Shown here piece by piece: positions 33,781 through 40,678 of a DNA stretch of 40,678 nt. The notes beneath the pieces are model-generated. The model ran no database searches. It saw only the letters and a program-made list of their open reading frames with translations, and had not been told where the DNA came from. The first letter of the stretch is position 1. Each line of letters opens with the position of its first letter. Location: assembly GCF_004116385.1 (NCBI RefSeq), contig NZ_PEIB01000039.1, forward strand, positions 1 through 40,678. Direction: 5' to 3'. Both the position numbers and the translations under genes were made by a program. Origin of the DNA: Veronia nyctiphanis (lineage in GTDB: Bacteria; Pseudomonadota; Gammaproteobacteria; Enterobacterales; Vibrionaceae).

Positions 33781-33936
33781 ATGAAAAAATTATTAGTATT
33801 TTTAGTTGCTGCCTCGGCTCTTTTTTCTACATCAATGACGGCAAATGCGGCAGTCTATGAAGAAGAAAAGCCAAAAGTGAAATGTACTTATAAAAGCGAT
33901 GGAACTTGGGAGTGTTCAGTCGAATACGAATTTTGA
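33781..33936 (+). CDS. 51-aa secreted peptide of unknown function
   Basis: ATG 33781 follows AAAGGAATAATCG. Residues 1-23 are a clean Sec signal (KKLLVFLVAASALFSTSMTA, cleavage after ANA). The predicted mature part is 28 residues (AVYEEEKPKVKC, then TYKSDGTWECSVEYEF) with two Cys that could form one disulfide. A strong terminator follows, so it is a monocistronic gene. Composition is AT-rich, unlike neighbours. No family recognised; a toxin, bacteriocin-like or adhesin-type small protein are all possible. Confidence 0.7.
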   Translation: MKKLLVFLVAASALFSTSMTANAAVYEEEKPKVKCTYKSDGTWECSVEYEF

Positions 33937-33998
33937 TACTTAGATAGAATAATTACCTTTTAAATATTCATATAACCCACACCTTATCTTTTCTTTTC

Positions 33999-34027
33999 AA
34001 AAGGAGTACTCAACGAGTACTCCTTTT
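33999..34027 (+). terminator. Terminator of the secreted-peptide gene
   Basis: AAAAGGAGTACTC and GAGTACTCCTTTT form a perfect 13-bp stem with a three-base loop and a T-run, 62 bp after the stop. Confidence 0.88.
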
Positions 34028-34105
34028 ATCTCTTGAAAGGGGTTTGTTGCAAAAACTGAAATCGAGCACCAAACTCTAGCTACCTTCCCCTGAACATATG
34101 CTCCA

Positions 34106-34799
34106 ATGAACAATCCCCACTTCAAATGGAAACACTTCGCCCCTGAGTTACGCACACCTCAGTGATATGCTTGCCGAAGTAGGGATCGCCGATAACCGTT
34201 CGACGTTTTACCGCTGGTTTATTGAGTATTCCCCTAAACTACCTAAGACTCTCAGACACTATCAATTTATTCGCTCTGATTCCTCGTGGCAGCTTGACGA
34301 GGCGTATGTAAAAGTGAAGGGAAAGTGGCATTTTCTGTACCGCGCTATTAACAAGCAGGGAGAAACATTGGATTTCTATTTTTCCCAAAAGCGCAATAAC
34401 AATGCGGCTTATCAGTTTATGAAGCGGGTGCTTCGGTATTATAAAGAAGAGAAGCAGCCAAAGACGCTGAACACAGATAAACATGCCTCCTATGCTTATG
34501 CCATCTCTAGTCTCAAAAAGGAGGGCAAACTGCGCAGAGATGTTGATCAACGACAGGTTAAATATCTGAATAATGGCGTCGAATCTGACCACGCACCGAT
34601 AAAGAAGCTCATCACTTCAGCCAGGGGATTTCGGTTACGAAAACGGGCTTGGTCGAGTATTCAGGGATTCGAATCTTTACGGATGCTGAACAAAGGCCAG
34701 TTCGATTTTTGGTTGCGTCATGATGAACGGGACACGCGGGTACGGGAGAGATCCGCCTTCATGAACAAGCTGTTCAATGTGGAGACGGTTTTCGCCTGA
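34106..34799 (+). pseudogene. IS6-family transposase with internal deletion
   Basis: The start MNNPHFKWKHFAPEL (from 34106) runs into a stop; the protein resumes in another frame at LSDMLAEVGIADNRSTFYRW. About 16-18 residues that normally link them (the LRY.LSYRD region) are missing, a real deletion and not a single-base slip. The rest is complete: WQLDEAYVKVKGKWHFLYRA with the first Asp, NTDKHASY with the second, and the DHAPIKKL region. GGTTTGTTGCAAA at 34041 resembles an IS6 left end; the right end appears damaged. Confidence 0.8.
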
Positions 34800-34828
34800 A
34801 TACTGGTATAAAATCAGGCGAATTTACA

Positions 34829-34864
34829 CCACTCGTTTTTTGCAAAAAAAAAAAAAACGAGTGG
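34829..34864 (+). terminator. Palindrome with long A/T stem after the IS6 remnant
   Basis: CCACTCGTTTTTT at 34829-34841 pairs with the end of an A-run plus CGAGTGG at 34858-34864. A 14-A run is in the middle. It could act as a bidirectional terminator or be the debris of an insertion-sequence end. Long A-runs are also places where the assembly may be wrong. Confidence 0.45.
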
Positions 34865-34952
34865 ACTTTCTGGCAACTTTTATGAGATGCCTAATTAATG
34901 CTTTATTTCGGCTACATTTGTGCTGTTTTAATGCATCATTTTTGCATTACCC

Positions 34953-35046
34953 TGCTTTAGATATGCTTTAGATATGCTTTAGATATGCTTTAGATATGCT
35001 TTATCTTGCTTTAGGCTGGGTTGATGAATGCTTTATGCCTGCTTTA
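34953..35046 (+). repeat. 11-bp phased TGCTTTA repeat array
   Basis: TGCTTTA occurs at 34953, 34964, 34975, 34986, 34997, 35007, 35029 and 35040, with a ninth outlier at 34899. The first five are exact 11-bp tandem units TGCTTTAGATA; the rest keep the 10-11-bp phase with one unit missing. Helically phased heptamers like this are typical of iterons or partition sites. The main iterons at 16.5 kb are unrelated, so this may come from a second replicon. Confidence 0.75.
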
Positions 35047-35157
35047 TTTTGAGAGAAACAGGCACGATGGGGACGTATGACAAACGCGACTGCGTCGCTG
35101 TCATCCATCCCGCGTGCCAAAGGGGAAAACCCTTTGAAACCCCGGTCACTCCCGCTT
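35047..35157 (+). other. Region after the phased repeats, possible truncated gene start
   Basis: Starts at ATG 35067 and 35077 open rightward frames; the second reads TNATASLSSIPRAKGENPLK before becoming unconvincing past ~35160. If the repeats are iterons, this could be the first part of a lost rep gene. The frame nominally continues to 35346 over the 35158-35313 gene, which is likely spurious. Weak support. Confidence 0.25.
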
Positions 35158-35313
35158 CTAATTTTGCTGAAAAATGGTCTTTCTCCGGCGGCCCTGTTGC
35201 ATGTGTTTCTCTTTGAACGTTCTTACACGGGCTCTGTCTTTTTCCCGTTTGTAGTAAATGGTGCCGAGTGTCCTGACGACTTCGTCCGGAGTCATTTCTT
35301 GCGTCTGCTTCAT
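35158..35313 (-). CDS. Possible 51-aa basic protein, perhaps a gene remnant
   Basis: From ATG 35313 to TAG 35158: KQTQEMTPDEVVRTLGTIYY, then KREKDRARVRTFKEKHMQQG, and a basic end. The upstream reading (35314-35530, minus strand) continues coding-like, with PALWETGLSADIIPPI before an in-frame TAG beside a six-C run, so the true gene may be longer and broken. It is not recognised. Confidence 0.4.
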   Translation of the reverse strand: MKQTQEMTPDEVVRTLGTIYYKREKDRARVRTFKEKHMQQGRRRKTIFQQN

Positions 35314-35702
35314 GAGTTCAGTGACCGTCAGGGGTTTGTCCCCTGACCGGATCTGGTCGCCGTTCTATATGGGGGGAATGATGTCCGCCGATAGCCCTGT
35401 CTCCCAGAGGGCAGGGTAGTCAACGTTCAAGATACTGGTCGAAAAAGACTGTATTTGCTTGCTGCCGCACAGGCGCTTCGCGCCGCCTAGCAGGGCGTGG
35501 ACCGGATCCAATTTTGATCCTGTCAGACGCTTTTGATCGTGATAAAGGCGTTGCGGATTTAGAAAATTCGTTTGCGAGAATTAAATATTTTCGCATTCTT
35601 AACATATGCATGACAGGCAATGTAGTGTCTATGCCAGCATGGTATTGCTGGCATTTATGTCAATGTGGCTACCGATGCACTACTGGATAAAATACATACA
35701 GA
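35314..35702. other. Coding debris between gene remnant and MFS gene
   Basis: About 390 bp with no intact gene. The minus strand has coding-like pieces (VHALLGGAKRLCGSK, ILNVDYPALWET) in one frame. A GC-rich inverted repeat GGCGC/GCGCC occurs near 35473-35485. The 66-aa frame at 35420-35620 competes with these and looks spurious. Confidence 0.4.
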
Positions 35703-36955
35703 TTAATATTCAGGTAATGCAACATACTGCTTTGTTTTGCTTGACCAAATCAATAAGACTGTTCCAATAAACAATATCCCCAAACCTAGCATCAAACTTC
35801 CAGATTCAATTGGCATAAACTCAAAGAACAAACCAAATATCAAGCTACCCAGCGCTCCGCCGGCAGAACCGATGGTAAACCAGTAACTAATCACCTTGGC
35901 CACATTATGTTCAGCAACGTTTTTCTGGATCACGGTCAAAAGTGGTATGTCTATCGTTGCAGCGGCTATGCCGACAACAAAAGCTCCCGCCATCAGACCT
36001 AATTCAGGAATGGGTAACCAGAAACTTGATGTAATCAGGAGGACACCAATCCCCAGTAATCCTTCACAGAGAAAAGTGAACACTAAAGGTCGGCGCAGTG
36101 TCAGTTTTCCAACCACTAAGTTTGCGATAAACTCACTCATACCGTTGACAAACATCAAAGCCCCATAGACCCATTCAGGCTCTTCAGGTGAGTCAGCACA
36201 ACCAAGGGGATCAATATTTGTAAGACACCACGCCAGAAGAAGGTAAAAATACCATACGTAATAACGCGTATATGCATTACAGAGTTAGAGCGCATTTCTT
36301 GGTATCCGGAGAGTAATTCAGCCAAAAGCGAAGGTTTACTTTCAGTTTTGGTAGGCGTTGTATCTTGAAGTTGTTTAGGCAAAGCTAACAACAATAAAAA
36401 AGATAAAACAAAGAATACTGTGATCACCAAAAACACATAGTTGACCAACTGTAGAGGCATCAGTAATGCTAACAATCCAGATCCCATAAAGTATGCAGGC
36501 CAAGTGATCGTCTGTATCAATCCGTTGGCTAACTGAAGTTCTTTTTCTGCAACCAGTTTGGGAATCACGGCTTTTGATGCTGGGACAGATATAGCAAAAA
36601 GCGTTGAAACAATGACACCAAAGCTCATTAGCACCCATATATTTGTCATCTCGTACCAAAACAACACGAACAATGAGAGCATAAAGACCGCTCGGATTAT
36701 TTCTATAGCAACTAAATAGGTACGCTTATTCATCCTATCGCTCAGCAGCCCACCGATAGGGCCTAAAAAACCTCGTGATAGTGTGACGGCAAAGGTTATT
36801 AAACCTAACTCCCAAGGTGACGCTTCAAGAACGACAGCAAAATATACTACTGCGACCGCCAGTAACCCATCACTCAGGTTACTCAATATCTGACTAATAA
36901 GAAAAGGCAAATAGACCCGAGATCTCATCAGTTGTAAGTAGCCCGTCTTTTCCAT
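35703..36955 (-). CDS. MFS transporter, split by one apparent missing base
   Basis: The first frame gives residues 1-256 (six to seven membrane helices), with the MFS loop 2-3 motif GGLLSDRMNKRTYLV. It then ends after LVVLTHL. Restoring one C at ~36187 reads HPEEPEWVYGALMFVNGMSE and joins the second frame, five more helices, to give 417 aa, standard MFS length. It resembles the 12-helix MefA/enterobactin-exporter-like branch of drug exporters. Low GC compared with the rest of the window suggests separate origin. The substrate is unknown; possible efflux or immunity role. Confidence 0.8.
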
Positions 36956-36964
36956 CTTAAATCC

Positions 36965-37263
36965 TTATAATTCCCTTAAAGCTTGGTATTGCTGGACAAG
37001 CGACTTTTCCAACTCGAGCAGTTCTAGACATCGAGTTTTTAGGCTTGCAACATTTAATTTTCCGGTAATTTTTGAACGCAGAAGCATGCTTCTAATTCTC
37101 TCGGCACTGTCTGATGCTCTCTTGGACAAATGGTAAGCCTCTATTTGTCCATATTGCTTTGAGATATATGCAGCAAAGCAGATTCGAGAGCCAGCTCGCC
37201 ATTTGGTGTTGGAGGGGTTACCGTAACGATAATTCGCGCCCTCTGACTTTCCTTTACTTCCAT
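36965..37263 (-). CDS. 99-aa helical protein upstream of the MFS gene, one apparent missing base
   Basis: No single open frame covers it, but restoring one G at the start (ATGGAAG to ATGGGAAG) yields MGSKGKSEGANYRYGNPSNT, KWRAGSRICFAAYISKQYGQ, IEAYHLSKRASDSAERIRSM and a leucine-rich end QQYQALREL, stopping at 36965, 9 bp before the MFS start. The coding pattern is clean in that frame. No family recognised. Probably cotranscribed with the transporter. Confidence 0.5.
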
Positions 37264-37399
37264 TTTATTTCCCATGTAGCCCTTTGACGGGTCTTATTGC
37301 AAAAAATAGTCAAGGGTAAATTTATCAGTGCAAGGTCATGTTTTTTCAGGTGGTACTTCAAGAGTCTGCGAGCTAGGAATACCTTGCTAATACAGCTTG

Positions 37400-38257
37400 T
37401 TAACTGGCAACTTCGTAGGCGGTGGTTTGCATCATCGCGCTGCCAAGGGGGTGATATTGACTGCCTGTTTCGCCGTTTAACAGGGTGCGGCTTTCATCAA
37501 TCATCGCCTGCGCTTTGACCTCTTGAGTCAGTGTGGGTAAGCCATCGAGACAGATTTCACTGAAGCCTTTTTCCATGCTCCATTGGGCGAGCCAGGTAGT
37601 GAACTGACTGGACGGTATCTCGGCAAGTTGTCTCTTTTCTTGCCCTTGTGAGAGTGTCAGTCCGTGGCTATCTTGCGCCACGTAGACGGTGTTAAACATA
37701 CGCTCCAATGGGTTTCCCCGATGCTCAGCGGGAATAAACAGCACGTCAAAGCGCTTTGCCCAATGGGCAAAAAAGCCTGTTTTGTCATAAGGGATGGTCG
37801 GGTTGATGGTGCCATCGGGCGCCATCGCGAGCAAGCTGCTGATCCACGGCCGTTTATAGCGGATGAGATGGTAAAGGCCGCGGTTGAGCGCCTTGATAGC
37901 GTCGTGATTGCCGTGGATGACGGCAATACCTGCTGCCTCGCACAGCGCGATGTTTTGTTCGGTGACAGCCGCCGACGGATGAGAGTTGGCAAAGTAGCAG
38001 TGCTCAATGCCGTGAGCGACCATGGTGATTGTGTCGGCTTGCTCCAGTGTCGGCTCCATTAACAGCCACAGTTCATCGCCTTCTCCCTGATAGCTGTCGA
38101 GCTGCGTAAAGATGCCAATACCGTATTCATAAAATTGTGTCTGAAGCGCCCGTTGTTTGGTGACAATGGCGGCTTGTCTTTTTCCTGGCTTACTTAACAG
38201 TGTCTGACCGCTTGAATAGAGGAGAGTTAAAATACGATTTTCTGGATTGCTCATCAT
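37400..38257 (-). CDS. Unknown 285-aa protein divergent from luxI
   Basis: No signal peptide or membrane segment. Recognisable pieces: LLMEPTLEQADTITMVAHGI, EHCYFANSHPSAAVTEQNIA, AGIAVIHGNHDAIKALNRGL. Several conserved-looking His (MVAHGIEH, IHGNHD) could bind a metal; GNHD also occurs in metallophosphoesterases, but the other blocks of that family are absent. I do not recognise the family. It starts 168 bp from luxI, sharing the lux-box-bearing region, so it may be quorum-regulated. Confidence 0.6.
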   Translation of the reverse strand: MMSNPENRILTLLYSSGQTLLSKPGKRQAAIVTKQRALQTQFYEYGIGIFTQLDSYQGEGDELWLLMEPTLEQADTITMVAHGIEHCYFANSHPSAAVTEQNIALCEAAGIAVIHGNHDAIKALNRGLYHLIRYKRPWISSLLAMAPDGTINPTIPYDKTGFFAHWAKRFDVLFIPAEHRGNPLERMFNTVYVAQDSHGLTLSQGQEKRQLAEIPSSQFTTWLAQWSMEKGFSEICLDGLPTLTQEVKAQAMIDESRTLLNGETGSQYHPLGSAMMQTTAYEVAS

Positions 38258-38311
38258 GCGGTCGCCTTATTCTTTTGATGCACACAGTGTAAATAAGTGG
38301 CGTGGATCGCA

Positions 38312-38331
38312 CCCTGCAAGTTCTGACAGGT
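38312..38331. promoter_or_regulatory. lux box upstream of luxI
   Basis: CCCTGCAAGTTCTGACAGGT; on the reverse strand ACCTGTCAGAACTTGCAGGG. It matches 15 of 20 positions of the classical lux box. It lies 94 bp before the luxI start and 55 bp before the divergent gene. Shares the CTGTCA(T/G)AACT core with three sites before the precursor array, implying positive feedback by the local LuxR. Confidence 0.7.
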
Positions 38332-38424
38332 TGGTGACGGAGAGTACTGTCAGCGCAGAAAAAGCGGCGTGGTTGTTTAATGTTTATCCAACGACGCAGC
38401 AACATTCATCAGGGACGATACAAA

Positions 38425-39024
38425 ATGTTACACGCTATCTCACAACAAAGAACGACGATGCCTCTTTCAATGCTCTCAGATGTTCACAGCCTGAGATATA
38501 AAGTCTTTCACCAGCGCCTCAACTGGCAGGTGCCAGTGAACGGTGAGCTTGAAGTGGATGAGTATGACGAGTTGGACCCGACATTTATTGTGTCTCAGGG
38601 GGAGTGTGGCGATGTGGTCGGTTGTATGCGTCTTTTGAAAACCACTGGACCTTATATGCTGGCAGATACCTTTCCTCAGTTATTGGGCGGAAAAGCAGCG
38701 CCACGAGATAAAAACATTCTCGAAATCAGCCGTTTTGCCACCATGAATGCACAGCTGCAGCATAACACCAAAGGGATCAGTGAAATCACCTACTCGTTGC
38801 TTCAAAAAGCCTATCTTCATGCTGTGAATGAAGGGGTAGATGCGTATGTGATGGTCACGACCACTGCTATCGAACGTTACCTGCGTCGCATGGGGATCAC
38901 TACTGAACGTCTGGCTGACAGCCAGGACATCGGTGGGGTTAATTCTGTTGCTTTGTACTTACACATTGACCAGCGTTTTCAAGCCGCAGTTTTCCGTCCG
39001 TCGACGCCGACATTGCTTCACTGA
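38425..39024 (+). CDS. luxI: LuxI-family acyl-homoserine lactone synthase
   Basis: 199 aa from ATG 38425 with GGGACGA upstream; the ATG at 38380 adds an unlikely basic extension. The invariant residues of the family are visible: Arg and Phe in SLRYKVF, Trp in RLNWQVP, the acidic DEYDELDP block, Arg in GCMRLL, and Glu/Arg in LEISRFA. It makes an N-acyl-homoserine lactone from SAM and an acyl donor. Closest in style to Vibrionaceae LuxI types. Its own promoter carries a lux box, and luxR follows on the same strand. Confidence 0.9.
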   Translation: MLHAISQQRTTMPLSMLSDVHSLRYKVFHQRLNWQVPVNGELEVDEYDELDPTFIVSQGECGDVVGCMRLLKTTGPYMLADTFPQLLGGKAAPRDKNILEISRFATMNAQLQHNTKGISEITYSLLQKAYLHAVNEGVDAYVMVTTTAIERYLRRMGITTERLADSQDIGGVNSVALYLHIDQRFQAAVFRPSTPTLLH

Positions 39025-39150
39025 AAATGTCTGTGCCTACGTATTGCCTTCAGGCGTGACTGCTCGCAAATATATACTGACACAAATATAAATATTTGTT
39101 TAATTTGACATTATAAATTTAACTGTTCCTCTACACAGAGAGGAACAGTT

Positions 39151-39882
39151 ATGTACATGGATATCGAAAAGTGGGTGATGCGAAGCCAGCAAATTCACTC
39201 AAAACGCCAGCTCGAACACTTTTGTATCGAATTTGGTAAAGAGTTCGGTCTCAAGAATTATCTTCTGTGTGTCTTTACCCCGACCCACCTTCAGGAAGCA
39301 GAACTGTTCATGGTGAATAATTATCCATCAGAATGGTTAACCCGCTACTTTGAACACTCTTATAAGCATACCGATCCCGTTGTGATGCATTGCCTGAACG
39401 GCATTACGCCGATCCTTTGGCAAAATACGGAAGTGATTTGTCAGGTCAAGCCTGAGTGCGACATCAACATCATGTATGAAGCGCAGGAGTTTGGCCTGCA
39501 AGACGGTATTACGGTGCCGCTTCGTGGCATGGGCGGTGAGTTCGGCCTGTTCAGTTACAGCACAGATACCGTGATTGGCATGGATGATCAGATGCAAATT
39601 TCCTCCATCATGCTGGGTATTGTGCCGTTTCTTTACGAGGCTATTTCCCGCATTCAAGCCAAAAAGTCAGGTGTCGATATCAAGCTGACCCAGCGCGAAC
39701 TCGAATGCATGAAGTGGACAGCAGAAGGTAAAACCGCCTGGGAAACGGCGCAGATCCTCGGCGTCTCTGAACGCACAGTCAACTTCCACGTCAATAATGT
39801 CATCGAAAAGATGGGCGCGTCTAACCGCCAGCATGCCGTGGCAAAAGTGTTGCTGAAAGGGCATCTGTTGCCATCGATTTAA
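39151..39882 (+). CDS. luxR: LuxR-family acyl-homoserine-lactone-dependent transcription factor
   Basis: 243 aa, AGAGGAACAG upstream. The N-terminal autoinducer-binding domain has the WLTRYFEHSYKHTDPVV run (W..Y....Y..DP, the ligand-pocket signature). The C-terminus is a GerE helix-turn-helix: LTQRELECMKWTAEGKTAWE followed by TAQILGVSERTVNFHVNNVI. As expected for a LuxR with the local LuxI, it should bind lux boxes when signal accumulates. Divergent GC is not seen. Terminator hairpin follows at 39907. Confidence 0.9.
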   Translation: MYMDIEKWVMRSQQIHSKRQLEHFCIEFGKEFGLKNYLLCVFTPTHLQEAELFMVNNYPSEWLTRYFEHSYKHTDPVVMHCLNGITPILWQNTEVICQVKPECDINIMYEAQEFGLQDGITVPLRGMGGEFGLFSYSTDTVIGMDDQMQISSIMLGIVPFLYEAISRIQAKKSGVDIKLTQRELECMKWTAEGKTAWETAQILGVSERTVNFHVNNVIEKMGASNRQHAVAKVLLKGHLLPSI

Positions 39883-39906
39883 ACAGCTAAATCTGACCTT
39901 CCTTTT

Positions 39907-39944
39907 AACACGTTATTTATCCGCCATCGGTTAAATAACGTGTT
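39907..39944 (+). terminator. Hairpin after luxR
   Basis: AACACGTTATTTA (39907-39919) pairs perfectly with TAAATAACGTGTT (39932-39944), 13 bp with a twelve-base loop, followed by TCTTGCTTCTT. It separates luxR from the precursor promoter. Confidence 0.75.
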
Positions 39945-40052
39945 CTTGCTTCTTATTACCCCAATCCTCTTCTTATCACTTTTACCCAATTTTATTTAAA
40001 ATAACGCCAGTTAGTATAAAAATATTTTGCTATCAAATTTAACGTGTGGATA

Positions 40053-40072
40053 CACTGTCATAACTAACAGGT
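40053..40072. promoter_or_regulatory. lux-box-like site 1 before the precursor array
   Basis: CACTGTCATAACTAACAGGT. The right half ACAGGT is perfect; the left half CACTGT has one or two changes. Contains the CTGTCATAACT core shared with sites 2 and 3 and the luxI box. Confidence 0.5.
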
Positions 40073-40120
40073 TAGGGCCTGAGATTATATATTTATAGGG
40101 TGTCAATAAGGAAGTGTTTT

Positions 40121-40140
40121 ACCTGATAGTTATAACAGGT
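40121..40140. promoter_or_regulatory. lux box 2 before the precursor array (best match)
   Basis: ACCTGATAGTTATAACAGGT: the outer pentamers ACCTG and CAGGT form a perfect dyad at lux-box spacing. On the reverse strand it reads ACCTGTTATAACTATCAGGT, with the shared core. It lies 236 bp before the first precursor start. A TATTAA-like element at 40161 could be the -10 of a promoter centred about 42 bp downstream of the box. Confidence 0.72.
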
Positions 40141-40174
40141 AATACCTACAATTATCTTATTATTAACCTAAACA

Positions 40175-40194
40175 TTCTGTCATAACTGACATTG
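40175..40194. promoter_or_regulatory. lux-box-like site 3 before the precursor array
   Basis: TTCTGTCATAACTGACATTG. The 15-bp core CTGTCATAACTGACA repeats the core of site 1 with one change. The outer bases are weaker. If the promoter lies just downstream of box 2, this site would cover or follow the transcription start. Confidence 0.4.
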
Positions 40195-40375
40195 AAGAAT
40201 AGCTTTTTACTACCATTTTTAATTTTATTTGCTCATTTTATTTTTATTTCCTTACGCTGATATATCTTACAGCTTATTCGTTCGCGTAAATTATTTAATT
40301 ATATATCCGACCTAAGGGAACAGGACTTATTACACCCCTTTACTCTGAATTAAATACTTTATTACGGATAGCATT

Positions 40376-40537
40376 ATGACAAAGAAAAAAGTAGTAAATA
40401 AAATCACATCAGATTTATCGGCAAGTTACAACCTGGACTTTGAAATTCTAGAAACCAGCGACGCGACTGCACTGGAGGAGATGGGCGCATCTAGCACTAT
40501 CTTTGCCGGTTCAACGTGTTCAAAGGAAATTCACTAA
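40376..40537 (+). CDS. Thiopeptide-like precursor peptide, first copy, 53 aa, variant core
   Basis: ATG 40376 opens the array; the leader has a unique N-terminus (TKKKVVNKITSDLSASY) and then LDFEILETSDATALEEMGA like the other copies. Core: SSTIFAGSTCSKEIH. It keeps SST, AGSTCS and the Cys; the variable pair is IF and the tail KEIH. It is closest to the lux boxes and is probably cotranscribed with the following copies (AAGGAGACACACC between). Longer spacing to the next start (173 bp) reflects the unique leader start. Confidence 0.83.
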   Translation: MTKKKVVNKITSDLSASYNLDFEILETSDATALEEMGASSTIFAGSTCSKEIH

Positions 40538-40548
40538 GGAGACACACC

Positions 40549-40678
40549 ATGTCACAACAAAACCCACAAACAGTAAAAGACATCAACCTGGACTTTGAAG
40601 TGTTAGAAGCGAATGAAGCGACTGCACTGGAAGAAATGGGCGCATCAAGCACTGTAGGTGCCGGCTCAACGTGCAGCA
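40549..40678 (+). CDS. Thiopeptide-like precursor peptide, cut by window end
   Basis: ATG 40549 after AAGGAGA. Leader SQQNPQTVKDINLDFEVLEA, then NEATALEEMGA and core SSTVGAGSTCS before the sequence ends. The last 51 bases match the first 51 of the window with two silent differences (GCC/GCT, GGC/GGT). This is most likely the same or a neighbouring copy of the array as at 1-71. Confidence 0.85.
   Translation, partial: MSQQNPQTVKDINLDFEVLEANEATALEEMGASSTVGAGSTCS

Noticed and set aside
35028-35216. 62-aa plus-strand protein
   Set aside because: It begins inside the TGCTTTA array, has no ribosome-binding site and no recognisable sequence.
35455-35510. Integron attC site at the GC-rich inverted repeat
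   Set aside because: The short GGCGC/GCGCC palindrome lacks paired core sites (RYYYAAC and GTTRRRY) in the right places.
35420-35620. 66-aa protein on the minus strand
   Set aside because: The composition is Arg/Ser-rich and shadow-like, and another minus-strand frame in the same place looks more like coding sequence.

Overview
The window looks like essentially a whole plasmid of a marine gammaproteobacterium, most likely Vibrionaceae. It has a Rep_3-type initiator with iterons, a P1-type parABS partition system and a LuxI/LuxR pair. Both ends lie inside the same tandem array of small precursor-peptide genes, so the molecule is probably circular and was opened inside that repeat. This host assignment is inferred from gene families and style, not from a marker gene.

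Layout. 1-12.6 kb: a ribosomally made peptide cluster. It holds tandem precursor genes, then an ocin-ThiF-like partner, a YcaO cyclodehydratase, a SagB-type dehydrogenase, a LanB-type glutamylation enzyme, a MATE exporter, an MDR-type reductase, a lipoprotein, a split LanB elimination enzyme and a second elimination/pyridine-synthase-like protein. This is the complete enzyme set expected for a thiopeptide. 12.8-15.2 kb: a Gdx/SugE exporter and a DUF2589 operon on the other strand. 15.4-19.35 kb: the plasmid backbone (rep, iterons, unwinding element, parA, parB, P1-like parS). 19.35-32.1 kb: accessory genes. These include two loci of small paralogous proteins that resemble RebB (R-body) polypeptides, a lytic transglycosylase lipoprotein, a toxin-antitoxin pair, a six-bladed beta-propeller protein, a resolvase, a Mor-like regulator, and a membrane-anchored binding protein with a DUF805 partner. 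32.2-35.7 kb: a junction zone with an IS3 element, a tiny secreted-peptide gene, a deleted IS6 transposase, an 11-bp-phased repeat array and gene debris. 35.7-40.7 kb: an MFS transporter, an unknown gene, luxI, luxR and the start of the precursor array.

How it fits together. Four 20-bp lux-box-like sites share a CTGTCA(T/G)AACT core. One lies upstream of luxI and three lie upstream of the first precursor gene. The simplest reading is a quorum-controlled thiopeptide-like product: LuxR with the LuxI signal switches on the precursor array, the enzymes azole-form, dehydrate and cyclise the Ser/Thr-rich core, and the MATE protein exports it.

Quality warning. At least ten long genes are each split by what looks like one missing base in a short homopolymer, and restoring the base gives proteins of normal family length. 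I read these as sequencing or assembly errors and annotate each gene at full length. No tRNA, rRNA or CRISPR array was seen.
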